Source: Comamonadaceae bacterium | Lineage (GTDB): Bacteria; Pseudomonadota; Gammaproteobacteria; Burkholderiales; Burkholderiaceae_C | Direction: 5' to 3' | Assembly (NCBI GenBank): GCA_947456305.1 | Contig: CANGPN010000001.1 | Coordinates: 208,218-272,217, forward strand | Length of the DNA: 64,000 nucleotides | Shown here: positions 33,987 through 42,276 of the stretch, in pieces | Layout: every line of letters starts with the position of its first letter | Position numbering within the stretch: position 1 is the stretch's first letter | Position numbers and translations under genes: made by a program | The notes under the pieces: model-generated | Told to the model about the DNA's origin: nothing | The model's input: only the letters and a program-made list of their open reading frames with translations | Database searches by the model: none

Positions 33987-34421
33987 TTAGGCCGCTGCCA
34001 GCAATTCGGAGACTTGTTTTTTACCGAGTTTTCTAACTGCAGCTATCGCTTGCATCTGGCTGGCACGCGGCTTGGCTTTGCCTTGTTCCCATTTGTAAAC
34101 CGATTGACCGCTGACACCGAGCAAGGTGCCCATTTCATTCGCAGTCAAACCGAGTTTTTTGCGCAAGCTGGCAAACCCTGCCACGCGAAAACGCAGGGAT
34201 TTTTCATCATCTTCAGTTGCCGCAACTTCAGCTCCAGTTTTAGCCGCTTGCTTGCCGAGCTTGGCAACCATTGCTTCCATAGAAGCGATACGGCGTTTTA
34301 AAGCAGCAATATCTGAACGGTATTGGGCGCTGGCTTTTTTGAGGGCTGCGTTTTCTGCTTTATTTTCTTTTTTGGCTATGCGCGCAATTTCAGATTTCAA
34401 TTGGTTGGCGAATGTGCTCAT
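33987..34421 (-). CDS. helix-turn-helix (XRE-type) DNA-binding protein with coiled coil
   Basis: A 144-residue protein. The N-terminal half (residues 5-60: SEIARIAKKENKAENAALKK to AALKRRIASMEAMV) is a long charged helix likely to form a coiled coil. The C-terminal part is an XRE-type helix-turn-helix, FASLRKKLGLTANEMGTLLGVSGQSVYKWEQGKAKPR, with the recognition helix in SGQSVYKWE. A regulator that oligomerises through the N-terminus is expected. The target is unknown. It precedes the oxygenase gene on the same strand by about 30 bp, so it may control it. Confidence 0.8.
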   Translation of the reverse strand: MSTFANQLKSEIARIAKKENKAENAALKKASAQYRSDIAALKRRIASMEAMVAKLGKQAAKTGAEVAATEDDEKSLRFRVAGFASLRKKLGLTANEMGTLLGVSGQSVYKWEQGKAKPRASQMQAIAAVRKLGKKQVSELLAAA

Positions 34422-34829
34422 GGCTACTTTCTAAATAAGGATAGTAATTACTTGAGTTATTTTGACAGATTTTCAATATCTTCTGCAAACAGTTGGCCTT
34501 TGTTTGCTTTCAACTGTCATGAATCATGATTCTAAAAAGGGTGATTGCTAGAGTTTTAGTATTTAAATATGCTGTTTATTTGTGGCAGATCAAGTCAAGC
34601 ACTTGTAAACGTGTTGCTGTGTTTTTGAAAATACGTTTTGATGTTTTGTAATTGCTTATCTATGAAAGTACCCCACATAGCCATTCCATTATTCTTCGAC
34701 TTGAACGCGGATATTAATCAAGTATTGCATAGTCATCAAATTAGGCTAAAACTGTCATATTTCGAGCTGTTTTATGTGTTAACTTTAGCCGTTATCAGAT
34801 GTCGGGTAATTTTTAAACTGTCAGAGGTA
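34422..34829. other. AT-rich intergenic region
   Basis: About 400 bases between divergent genes. It is clearly richer in A and T than its surroundings and contains many ATT/TTT runs. A long frame starting at 34638 reads into the gene at 34836, but its first 64 codons lack a coding signal. No repeat or hairpin stands out; promoter elements of both neighbours are expected inside. Confidence 0.55.
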
Positions 34830-34835
34830 ATGAAC

Positions 34836-35096
34836 ATGCGCGCCATCAAAAAAGCCAAAAAAATCATCGAGAAAAATCCTGAGCAGGCTTTTGCCAAAGT
34901 GCTTGCCCATTTGGTGTTGTCGCTGGAATCAGAAATGGATTTTCAAATTCGACAACTTTATGATTTGCCTCAGGAAGAGTTCGACTTTGCTATGCAAATC
35001 CTCAAGGAATGGCGTATTGACAGACATTACATGGGCAAAGCAAAGACATTTGATGCCGCCTATCATGCTCATGCGGTCGCCGTTCCAAAGGCTTGA
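34836..35096 (+). CDS. small hypothetical protein
   Basis: An 86-residue mostly helical protein beginning MRAIKKAKKIIEKNPEQAFAKVL, with DLPQEEFDFAMQILKEWRIDRHY in the middle and a His-rich tail (YHAHAVAVPKA). The ATG at 34836 has AGAGG 8 bases upstream; the ATG at 34830 is too close to this site. Lysine-rich N-terminus and the lack of a membrane segment suggest a cytoplasmic, possibly nucleic-acid-associated protein. I recognise no family. Confidence 0.55.
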   Translation: MRAIKKAKKIIEKNPEQAFAKVLAHLVLSLESEMDFQIRQLYDLPQEEFDFAMQILKEWRIDRHYMGKAKTFDAAYHAHAVAVPKA

Positions 35097-35204
35097 TTCA
35101 CATAATTCAACTGTCTGATTTGTCATTTAAAAGAATTTAATTCGTCATCAGTTTGTCATGCTAGTTGACGAGACTCTGGTTTTTACTTTTCAGAGTAGCT
35201 TGTC

Positions 35205-35663
35205 TTGAAAAAACACCACGCCGAAAAAATCGCTCTGGCCCTGGTTTTCATCTTCAAATGTTTATTGCCTGTTCTGCCTGCAGTGGTCGGCTTGTTGTTC
35301 TGGAAAAAGCAATATCTGCTGAATTACAGGCGCACTTCGGACAAAATGACTATCCATCTGAACGCCATCAGCCAAGGGCCTATACAGCATTACTTTCAGG
35401 ATATCCTGCGTTTCAATACCGAAGTGTGCGAACCCGTGCAAGGCCATTGTTCTCAATGCGGTAACTGTTGTCTGAACCGCCAATGTGTATTTTTGGAGCA
35501 GTCCTCAGCAGATACTTTCATATGCGGTATTTACAGTTCGCCTTTGCGCCGCTTCTCTAACTGCGGTTCATTCCCCATCAACGGTCACGATATAGAACGT
35601 TACCAGTGCCCCACCTACCGGGTGGTCAGTCCCTACCCGGTAATGCATTTGCAGCAGATTTAA
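35205..35663 (+). CDS. YkgJ-like cysteine-cluster membrane-anchored protein
   Basis: A 152-residue protein starting with a hydrophobic segment (ALALVFIFKCLLPVLPAVVGLLFW), then a Cys-rich domain with CSQCGNCCLNRQCVF and later CGIYSSPLRRFSNCGSFP and YQCPTYR. The CxxCxxCC arrangement is that of the YkgJ/Fe-Zn cluster family, here with eight cysteines. The start is a TTG at 35205, chosen to include the membrane segment; an internal ATG at 35346 would drop it. The domain may bind a metal or iron-sulfur cluster. It is tail-to-tail (4-base overlap) with otnI. Confidence 0.65.
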   Translation: MKKHHAEKIALALVFIFKCLLPVLPAVVGLLFWKKQYLLNYRRTSDKMTIHLNAISQGPIQHYFQDILRFNTEVCEPVQGHCSQCGNCCLNRQCVFLEQSSADTFICGIYSSPLRRFSNCGSFPINGHDIERYQCPTYRVVSPYPVMHLQQI

Positions 35664-36550
35664 ACTCCTGAGTGCATCCAACCCAATCCGGCTGAAGTGC
35701 CGTCCTTCACAGCGCCCAATGCAGGGCGGTATTCACAACCTAACCAGCCATCCCAGCCGCATTCACTAGCGATTTGTTCAATCGTTTTGAACAAAACACC
35801 GTAGTTCAATTCGCCGGTGTCGGGCTCATGGCGTTGCGGCACACCGGCTATTTGTAAATGCGCCACCCGTCCTGTGGGCAGGTAGTGGCGGATTTTGTTT
35901 TCCACGTCACCTTCCACAATCTGGCAGTGGTAGAGGTCAAACTGCACTTTCAGGTTAGGCAGATTCACTTCTTGCACGATGGCATGCGCGTCATCCTGTC
36001 GGTTCAAAAAGAAATGGGGAATGTCGCGGGTATTGATGGGTTCAATTAATACATCGCGTCCTACAGAGGCTGCTTGTTCAGCAGCCCAGCGCAAATTGCT
36101 TAAGTAAGTGTCGCGCATGGGGCCCGGGGTTGAAGCATGGGCAGCGCTGGTGGCTAAATGCGCGGGCAAGTGATTGGCAATGCGAAATGTCTCTGGTACC
36201 AAGCCGGCCATCACATGTATGCGCGGGCAATTCAACGTCTCGGCGTATTCAAGGGCCAGCATAAAGCCACGTTTGAACTCGTCCTCTCGCCCGGGCAAAC
36301 AGGTGGTGCCACGTACGCCCTGGTCCCAAGCGGCTTGCGCGCTGTCACGGTCATGCCCGGCGGGTGGGGCATTGAATAAGACTTGCTGCAAACCGTTGTC
36401 TTTCAACGCTGCTGCAATTTCCTGCTTGCTAAAGGCATAGGGGAACAGGTATTCCACGCCTTTGAAACCGTCTTTGGCGGCAGCCGCAAAACGCTCCATG
36501 AAAGGCAATTCGTTGTACAAAAATGAGAGGTTGGCGGCGAATTTCAACAT
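35660..36550 (-). CDS. otnI: 2-oxo-tetronate isomerase (hydroxypyruvate isomerase family)
   Basis: A 296-residue xylose-isomerase-fold (TIM-barrel) protein. It begins MLKFAANLSFLYNELPFMERF, characteristic of hydroxypyruvate isomerase-type proteins, and continues with GFKGVEYLFPYAF, the INTRDIPHFFLNRQDDA segment carrying the catalytic Glu/His region and YHCQIVEGDVE with metal-ligand Glu. In OtnI it interconverts 2-oxo- and 3-oxo-tetronate. The start at 36550 is family-consistent; the frame extends to 36583. It follows otnC by 26 bp and is the third gene of otnK-otnC-otnI. Confidence 0.87.
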   Translation of the reverse strand: MLKFAANLSFLYNELPFMERFAAAAKDGFKGVEYLFPYAFSKQEIAAALKDNGLQQVLFNAPPAGHDRDSAQAAWDQGVRGTTCLPGREDEFKRGFMLALEYAETLNCPRIHVMAGLVPETFRIANHLPAHLATSAAHASTPGPMRDTYLSNLRWAAEQAASVGRDVLIEPINTRDIPHFFLNRQDDAHAIVQEVNLPNLKVQFDLYHCQIVEGDVENKIRHYLPTGRVAHLQIAGVPQRHEPDTGELNYGVLFKTIEQIASECGWDGWLGCEYRPALGAVKDGTSAGLGWMHSGV

Positions 36551-36576
36551 GAGATGCTTTCGATGAATAAAAGTAT

Positions 36577-37272
36577 TTACCAATGCGCGCCAAAGGTCTG
36601 GCGCAAAGCTTGAATCTGGTCTTCGGTCAGTGGTGTGGTCTGCGTCAGCACACTCAAGCGAGCGGTTTCTTCGAGTTCTTCCAAGGTGGCCATGGCTTGT
36701 GCCGGACTGTCATGCCAGACGTTGGGACCGAGGCGCGACAACATGACCGCGTGCAATGGCAAGCCGTGTTGTGCATAACGCTGTATCGCCAGTTCCACCG
36801 CATCGGCAGAAGCGACTGCGCCGGGTAGTTCGTAGGGAATCAAGGGCACGTGACCGACTTTCATCACAAAGTAAGGCGTGATCGGGGCCAACAACTCCGC
36901 GCCAAGCGGTGTTTGCAGCGTGGCGTTTTGCAAACTCAAAGCCACCAAATGGGTGCTGTGGCTGTGAATCACGCACGAGGTGTTTGGTGACAGTGTGCTT
37001 GCAGCTTGGTAAATGCGTTTGTGCAAAGCCAGTGTTTTGCTGGCACGTGCGCCGCTGAGTTGTACGCCATTCGCATCCAGATGCGCCAAATCATTCGGAT
37101 CTAAAAAGCCCAAACAGGCATCGGTAGGTGTGATCAAAAAAACGTCATCCAAACGAACACTGATATTGCCTGCGCTGGCATGTACATAGCCACGCTCAAA
37201 CAAACTGCGCCCGACCCGGCACATTTCTTCGCGGGCTTGATTCATGGCTGTGTGGATCATCATCTGACTCAT
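36577..37272 (-). CDS. otnC: 3-oxo-tetronate 4-phosphate decarboxylase (class II aldolase family)
   Basis: A 231-residue class II aldolase/adducin-type protein. The substrate-phosphate region is SAGNISVRLDDVFLITPTD and the zinc ligands lie in IHSHSTHLVAL (two His) with a third His near PLHAVML. The ATG at 37272 overlaps the otnK stop by 4 bases (ATGA), so otnK and otnC are translationally coupled. Members of the family decarboxylate 3-oxo-tetronate 4-phosphate to dihydroxyacetone phosphate in erythronate/threonate use. The upstream open frame to 37662 runs across otnK in another frame and is not coding. Confidence 0.9.
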   Translation of the reverse strand: MSQMMIHTAMNQAREEMCRVGRSLFERGYVHASAGNISVRLDDVFLITPTDACLGFLDPNDLAHLDANGVQLSGARASKTLALHKRIYQAASTLSPNTSCVIHSHSTHLVALSLQNATLQTPLGAELLAPITPYFVMKVGHVPLIPYELPGAVASADAVELAIQRYAQHGLPLHAVMLSRLGPNVWHDSPAQAMATLEELEETARLSVLTQTTPLTEDQIQALRQTFGAHW

Positions 37273-38573
37273 GCAGCGCTGCCTGCGTGCAATGCGTTGA
37301 AAGCTTTGGTGAAAAAATCGGTGCTGCCAAAATTGCCCGATTTCAATGTCAAGTGCAAGCTGCCGGTAGACGCAAAACTGCATGGCGCATGGCACCACGG
37401 AACACCAGGGTCTATTTGTGCGCCAATCGACATTTGCGTCACGCCCAGCGCCTGCACGCACGCGCCAGAGGTTTCGCCGCCTGCCACCACCAATTGACCC
37501 ACACCGAGTTTGACCAGTCCGCGTGCCACCATGGCCAGCACTTGTTCGGTGTGCTCTCCGGCTTGTTGCGTGCCGCGTTTGTCTTGCACAACCTTGACTT
37601 GCGATGCATCTGCGGTGGAATACACCAGCACCGGCGCTGCAGGCAACAGCGGGGCGGCCCAAGCCAATACATGTTGGGCGATGTCTTCAGCCGGGGTGTG
37701 GTTAGGCCAGGCCAGCGGATCGAGTTGGTAAGCGTGGCCGCCATGTTGCACAAAATGCGCGACCTGCCCTTGCGTCGCCACCGAGCAACTGCCGCTGACG
37801 ATGGCTTGCAAACCATGCGCTGCGGGCAATCGCGCGCTGTCTGCAGCGGGTTGAATGCCCCAGTTGGCAGGCAGTCCTATGGCCACGCCCGAACCGGCTG
37901 TCACCAAAGACATGTGTTGAAGTGCCGGGCCTAAGCGAAGCAAATCTTCATTGGAAAGCGCATCGACCACCGCAATGGAAACACCTTGGGCTTTCAATTC
38001 AGCGATGCGTTGAGCAATTGCTTCACTTCCTTTGGCCACACAGCGGTAATCGATCAAGCCGACGCGTTTGTCGCACTGCGCTTGCAACACGTTCACCAAA
38101 TTGGCATCTTGCATGGGTGTGAGCGGATGGTTTTTCATGCCGCTTTCGCTCAACAACACATCGCCGACAAACAAATGCCCTTTGAACAAAGTGCGCTGGT
38201 TGTCGGGAAACGCCGGGGTGGCGATGGTGAAGTCGCAGTCCATGGCCTGCATCAACGCCTCGGTGACCGGGCCTATGTTGCCGCGCACCTCACCCCGGTA
38301 AATACTGTCAAAGGTAGAACAGTATTTGAAATACACCTGCTTGACTTGTTGCGATTGCAACCAGCGCAAGGCTTGCAGCGATTGCGCTACCGCTTCAGCC
38401 GGGGCAATGGTGCGTGATTTCAGCGCAATGACGACCGCGTTGCAATCGGCGGGCAAGGGCGCATCCGGCACGCCTATGGTTTGCACCACGCGCATACCAG
38501 CGCGCACCAGGTTGTTGGCCAGGTCGGTGGCACCGGTGAAGTCGTCTGCGATACAGCCGAGTAACAGGTTCAT
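37269..38573 (-). CDS. otnK: 3-oxo-tetronate kinase (DUF1537/YgbK family)
   Basis: A 434-residue sugar-acid kinase. The N-terminus LLGCIADDFTGATDLANNLVRAGMRVVQ is the family signature, and YFKYCSTFDSIYRGEVRGNIGPV with the ATP-site VAGGETSGACVQALG near the C-terminus completes the pattern of OtnK/YgbK proteins. It phosphorylates 3-oxo-tetronate at C4 before OtnC decarboxylates it. The start at 38573 gives a length (434) normal for the family. The gene opens the operon otnK-otnC-otnI and is divergent from a flavin monooxygenase across about 210 bp that hold a stem-loop. Its regulator is not in the window. Confidence 0.92.
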   Translation of the reverse strand: MNLLLGCIADDFTGATDLANNLVRAGMRVVQTIGVPDAPLPADCNAVVIALKSRTIAPAEAVAQSLQALRWLQSQQVKQVYFKYCSTFDSIYRGEVRGNIGPVTEALMQAMDCDFTIATPAFPDNQRTLFKGHLFVGDVLLSESGMKNHPLTPMQDANLVNVLQAQCDKRVGLIDYRCVAKGSEAIAQRIAELKAQGVSIAVVDALSNEDLLRLGPALQHMSLVTAGSGVAIGLPANWGIQPAADSARLPAAHGLQAIVSGSCSVATQGQVAHFVQHGGHAYQLDPLAWPNHTPAEDIAQHVLAWAAPLLPAAPVLVYSTADASQVKVVQDKRGTQQAGEHTEQVLAMVARGLVKLGVGQLVVAGGETSGACVQALGVTQMSIGAQIDPGVPWCHAPCSFASTGSLHLTLKSGNFGSTDFFTKAFNALHAGSAA

Positions 38574-38657
38574 GGATGCACCTGCGGATGAAAGCGCTTG
38601 TGTTGCTTGAATTTGTTAGCCATATGGTGATACTTTCAAAGTGAAAACTGTCAAGCA

Positions 38658-38684
38658 GCTTTTGCCCGTAGCAGGGCAACAAGC
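38658..38684. promoter_or_regulatory. stem-loop between otnK and the flavin monooxygenase
   Basis: GCTT-TTGCCC, a six-base loop and GGGCAA-(C)-AAGC form an imperfect stem with a single bulged base (TTGCCC at 38662-38667; GGGCAA at 38674-38679). It lies between two divergent genes and could be an operator. No regulator gene is adjacent, so the role is inference. Confidence 0.3.
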
Positions 38685-38781
38685 ATACCTAATGTGATTT
38701 CAGGGTTTAGCCTCATGTCAAAATCGATCAAAGCCTTTGAACAGCGCCGGTGCGCTGAAGGCATCATGAAGCGGGAGACCC

Positions 38782-39987
38782 ATGGATTTACCTGTCATCG
38801 TTGCCGGCGGCGGCATAGGCGGTTTTGCCGCAGCGTTGGCGCTGGTGCGCCAAGGTTTTGCGGTCAAAGTCATTGAGCAATCTGCCCACATAGGCGAAAT
38901 CGGCGCAGGCATGCAACTCGGACCTAACGCTTTCCATGCGTTCGATGCACTGGGTGTGGGTGACAAGGCGCGCAGCCATGCGGTCTATACGGACGACATG
39001 GTGATGACCGATGCCATTGACGAATACGAGATCGGCCGCATAGCGACGGGTGAAGCGTTCAGGCAGCGTTTTGGCAATCCTTATGCGGTGATTCACCGGG
39101 TCGATGTGCACCAGGCCTTGCAACAAGGCGCTATGGAAACCGGTCGGGTGCAATGTCTTACCGATACACGCGTGCAACGCGTTGAACAGGATGCACACAG
39201 TGTGACGGTGTTTGATCAGCACGGCCAGACCCATACCGGCCAAGCTTTGATCGCTGCCGACGGCGTGAAGTCTGTGGTGAGGGCGCAGTACGTCGGCGAC
39301 CCGGCGCGCGTCACCGGTCACGTGGTGTACCGTGCTGTTGTCGAGAAAAAAGACTTTCCGCCTGATTTGCAATGGAATGCAGCCAGCATCTGGGTAGGCC
39401 CCGACTGCCACCTGGTGCATTACCCATTGCGCGGCGGCGAACAGTACAACGTCGTCGTCACATTTCAAAGTCGCGACGTTGAGGAATGGGGCGTGCGCGA
39501 AGGCAGCGCCGATGAAGTGCACAGTTATTTCCAAGACATTTGTCCCAAGGCGCGGCAATTGATCGAGTTACCGAAAAGCTGGAAACGCTGGGCGACGGCC
39601 GACCGCGATCCGATCGCCCGATGGAGTTTCGGGCGAGTCACCTTACTGGGCGATGCAGCGCACCCGACCACACAGTACATGGCGCAGGGCGCGTGCATGG
39701 CGGTAGAGGATGCGGTCACGCTGGGCCAAGCGCTGCGTTTTCATGACAATCATTTTGAAAAAGCGTTTGATCTCTACCAGCGCTCGCGCATTGCGCGTAC
39801 CGCGCGCATTGTGTTGTCTGCACGCGAGATGGGGCGCATCTACCATGCCAAAGGCGTGGAACGGTTGGTGCGCAACGATTTATGGCGCGGGCGCAGTCCT
39901 GAGCGTTTTTATGATGCCGTCGAATGGCTGTATGGCTGGCGGGTAGACAATTGCTTAAACCTAGATGACGCGAAGCGTCTGGTATGA
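38782..39987 (+). CDS. FAD-dependent monooxygenase, 3-hydroxybenzoate 6-hydroxylase-like
   Basis: A 401-residue class A flavoprotein hydroxylase. The FAD motif GGGIGGFAAALAL is at residues 9-21, AADGVKSVVR is the second DG motif near residue 159, and GDAAHPTTQYMAQGACMAVEDA is the third, with the ribityl-binding Asp. The tail WRGRSPERFYDAVEWLYGW matches 3-hydroxybenzoate 6-monooxygenases, which make gentisate using NADH. Salicylate-1-monooxygenase-like activity is an alternative. It lies 30 bp before a fumarylpyruvate hydrolase-like gene, which supports the gentisate reading. Gentisate dioxygenase is absent nearby. The ATG has GGGAG about 10 bases upstream. Confidence 0.82.
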   Translation: MDLPVIVAGGGIGGFAAALALVRQGFAVKVIEQSAHIGEIGAGMQLGPNAFHAFDALGVGDKARSHAVYTDDMVMTDAIDEYEIGRIATGEAFRQRFGNPYAVIHRVDVHQALQQGAMETGRVQCLTDTRVQRVEQDAHSVTVFDQHGQTHTGQALIAADGVKSVVRAQYVGDPARVTGHVVYRAVVEKKDFPPDLQWNAASIWVGPDCHLVHYPLRGGEQYNVVVTFQSRDVEEWGVREGSADEVHSYFQDICPKARQLIELPKSWKRWATADRDPIARWSFGRVTLLGDAAHPTTQYMAQGACMAVEDAVTLGQALRFHDNHFEKAFDLYQRSRIARTARIVLSAREMGRIYHAKGVERLVRNDLWRGRSPERFYDAVEWLYGWRVDNCLNLDDAKRLV

Positions 39988-40017
39988 ATTGAATTTTTTG
40001 ACCAAAGGTATATCGAC

Positions 40018-40722
40018 ATGAGTTTTGTTTTTCAACCTCAGCCCGTCAATGCCTTGCCAGTGGCCGGCTCCAGCGACTTGTTTCCAGTGCGACGCGTCTA
40101 TTGCGTGGGCCGCAACTACGCAGCACATGCACGCGAAATGGGCTTTGACCCGGACCGCGAGCCGCCTTTCTTTTTTTGCAAGCCCGGCGATGCGCAGTCT
40201 GTGGTGGCGGTGCCTGCTGGTCGCACAGTGAATATTCCGTATCCGCCATTGACCGCCAATTTCCACTACGAAATCGAATTGGTGGTAGCCATAGGCACTG
40301 GCGGAAAAAATATCGCGGTTGAACATGCAGCTTCGCATATTTATGGCTACGCCGTAGGCTTGGACATGACCCGGCGCGATTTGCAAATCAAAATGCGCGA
40401 GCAAGGCAGACCCTGGGAAATCGGCAAGGCCTTTGACTTCGGCGCACCGGTCGGATTACTGCATCCCAAGTCCCTCACCGGCGAAATACTGAGTGCTGAC
40501 ATCGCACTCGATGTCAATAATGAAAACCGTCAGAGCAGCAACCTCAGCCATTTGATTTGGTCGGTCAATGAAACCATTGCCAATTTGTCCACCTTGTTTG
40601 AATTGCAGCCTGGTGATTTGATTTTCAGCGGCACGCCCGAAGGTGTAGGTGCGGTCAAACCCGGCGACATCATGCATGGGCGAATTGCAGGTTTGACACC
40701 TTTTTCGGTCAAAGTGGTTTGA
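40018..40722 (+). CDS. fumarylacetoacetate hydrolase family protein, fumarylpyruvate hydrolase-like
   Basis: A 234-residue FAH-fold protein. VYCVGRNYAAHAREMG near residue 24 is the lid motif; FHYEIELVVAIG supplies the metal-binding Glu-x-Glu; YAVGLDMTRRDLQ and FSGTPEGVGAVKPGD are conserved catalytic and C-terminal motifs. The size and the motif order fit fumarylpyruvate hydrolases (NagK type) which split 3-fumarylpyruvate in the gentisate route, but acylpyruvase activity (YcgM-like) is a real alternative. It follows the monooxygenase closely and precedes an acyl-CoA ligase by 28 bp, so the three probably form one operon. Confidence 0.85.
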   Translation: MSFVFQPQPVNALPVAGSSDLFPVRRVYCVGRNYAAHAREMGFDPDREPPFFFCKPGDAQSVVAVPAGRTVNIPYPPLTANFHYEIELVVAIGTGGKNIAVEHAASHIYGYAVGLDMTRRDLQIKMREQGRPWEIGKAFDFGAPVGLLHPKSLTGEILSADIALDVNNENRQSSNLSHLIWSVNETIANLSTLFELQPGDLIFSGTPEGVGAVKPGDIMHGRIAGLTPFSVKVV

Positions 40723-40750
40723 GCCTCAGTACTGCACTGGAGTTGAGCTG

Positions 40751-42274
40751 ATGAATATTGTTCATGCGTTTTTAAACCGGGCTCGCAGTCATCCGCATCT
40801 GGCCGCCGTCACTTGCAGTGGACAGACGCTCAGCTTTGGCGAACTCGCCACTCGCTGTCATGCGCTCGCTGCCTACATGGTGCAGGACATGCAATTGGCT
40901 GAGGGCAGCCGGGTGGTCATTTGCATGGAGAACAGAGCCGCTTTCTTTGAGACCTTGTTCGCCAGCTGGATCGCAGGGTTGTCCGCAGTTCCTGTGAATG
41001 CCAAATTGCATCCCAAAGAAGTCCGGCAGATCACCGGTGATTGCGGCGCGGCGCTGGTTTTCGCCAGTGATCATTTGTTGTCGGGCTTGCAACCGGTGCT
41101 GGCGGATATGCCGCAGGCCGTGCCCTTGGTGTCGGTTGACGATGACGCCTACCACGCCATGTTGCGACATTCACCTATGCCTTGCAAAGATATGCAAGCG
41201 GACAATCTGGCTTGGCTTTTTTACACCAGCGGCACCACCGGCGTTCCCAAAGGCGCCATGCTGACGCACCGCAACCTGCTCGGCATGTCTTTGCATTACG
41301 GCGCGGATATTGATTACGTTATGGCCGGTGACACCATGTTGCATTTGGCGCCGCTGTCGCATGGCGCCGGTCAGTACAGCTTGCCGCATATTTTCAACGG
41401 CGGCCACCAGGTGATTGAAAAATCGTTCAGCCCTGAGTTGTTGCTTGACGGCTTACAGCGTTACCCGCGTGTTTCTTTGTTTGCCGCGCCAACCATGATC
41501 ACCCGCGCTTTGCGGGCAGCTGAAGGTTTGCGTAACGCAGGCGGGAATTTGCAAACCCTGGTGTACGGCGGCGCGCCCATGTATGTGTCCGACCTGCTGA
41601 AAACACTGGAGGTGTTCGGGCCGCGCTTGGTGCAAATCTACGGTCAAGGTGAAAGCCCCATGACCATCACGCAGTTGTCGCGCCAGGACCACCAGGGCAA
41701 CGGCGATGCAGCGCATCTGGCACGTCTGGCGTCTTGCGGTGTTGCCCGCAGCGCGGTACAGGTGAAGGTAGTGGACGACGAAGGCCGTGAGCTGCCCCTG
41801 GGCGAACCGGGTGAAATCATCACCCGCAGCGACACGCGCATGCTGGGTTACTGGAACAATCCCAAGGCCACGGCATCGGCCATTCGCGACGGCTGGTTAT
41901 GGACCGGTGATATCGGTTCGTTCAATGAACTCGGCTACCTGACGTTGCGTGACCGCTCCAAGGACATGATTATTCGTGGCGGCAGCAATATTTACCCGCG
42001 CGAAATCGAAGAAGTGCTGCTACGACATGCCGCTGTGGCCGAGGTGTCTGTCATAGGCGCTGAAAGTGCAGACCTTGGTGAGGAACCGGTGGCGTTTGTC
42101 GTGCTGAAACACGGCATGAGCGTCACTCAGCAGGAGCTCGACACCCTGTGTCTGGACAATTTGGCGCGGTTCAAGCGACCGCGCGAGTATTTTTTTCTTG
42201 AGGATTTGCCTAAAAACAATTACGGAAAAATCTTGAAAACCGTTTTACGGCAGCAGCTTCGCCGAAGCAATTAA
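40751..42274 (+). CDS. AMP-dependent acyl-CoA synthetase/ligase
   Basis: A 507-residue adenylate-forming enzyme. The P-loop-like motif is YTSGTTGVPKGAM, then the YGQGESPMTIT region supplies the acyl-binding loop, WTGDIGSFNELGYLTLRDRSKDMI is the A8 core, and PKNNYGKILK at the C-terminus holds the catalytic Lys. The N-terminus is RARSHPHLAAVTCSG. The acyl substrate, possibly an aromatic or medium-chain acid, cannot be read from sequence. It ends 2 bp from the convergent sulP gene. Its place downstream of the hydroxybenzoate-type genes suggests activation of an aromatic acid; this is inference. Confidence 0.88.
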   Translation: MNIVHAFLNRARSHPHLAAVTCSGQTLSFGELATRCHALAAYMVQDMQLAEGSRVVICMENRAAFFETLFASWIAGLSAVPVNAKLHPKEVRQITGDCGAALVFASDHLLSGLQPVLADMPQAVPLVSVDDDAYHAMLRHSPMPCKDMQADNLAWLFYTSGTTGVPKGAMLTHRNLLGMSLHYGADIDYVMAGDTMLHLAPLSHGAGQYSLPHIFNGGHQVIEKSFSPELLLDGLQRYPRVSLFAAPTMITRALRAAEGLRNAGGNLQTLVYGGAPMYVSDLLKTLEVFGPRLVQIYGQGESPMTITQLSRQDHQGNGDAAHLARLASCGVARSAVQVKVVDDEGRELPLGEPGEIITRSDTRMLGYWNNPKATASAIRDGWLWTGDIGSFNELGYLTLRDRSKDMIIRGGSNIYPREIEEVLLRHAAVAEVSVIGAESADLGEEPVAFVVLKHGMSVTQQELDTLCLDNLARFKRPREYFFLEDLPKNNYGKILKTVLRQQLRRSN

Positions 42275-42276
42275 TT

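Noticed and set aside
34638..34829. Upstream extension of the small hypothetical gene at 34836
   Set aside because: The first 64 codons are AT-rich and show no coding signal, and the ribosome site AGAGG is placed for the ATG at 34836.
36577..37662. A 361-codon version of otnC
   Set aside because: The additional N-terminal codons overlap otnK in another frame; otnC starts at 37272 in the ATGA overlap.
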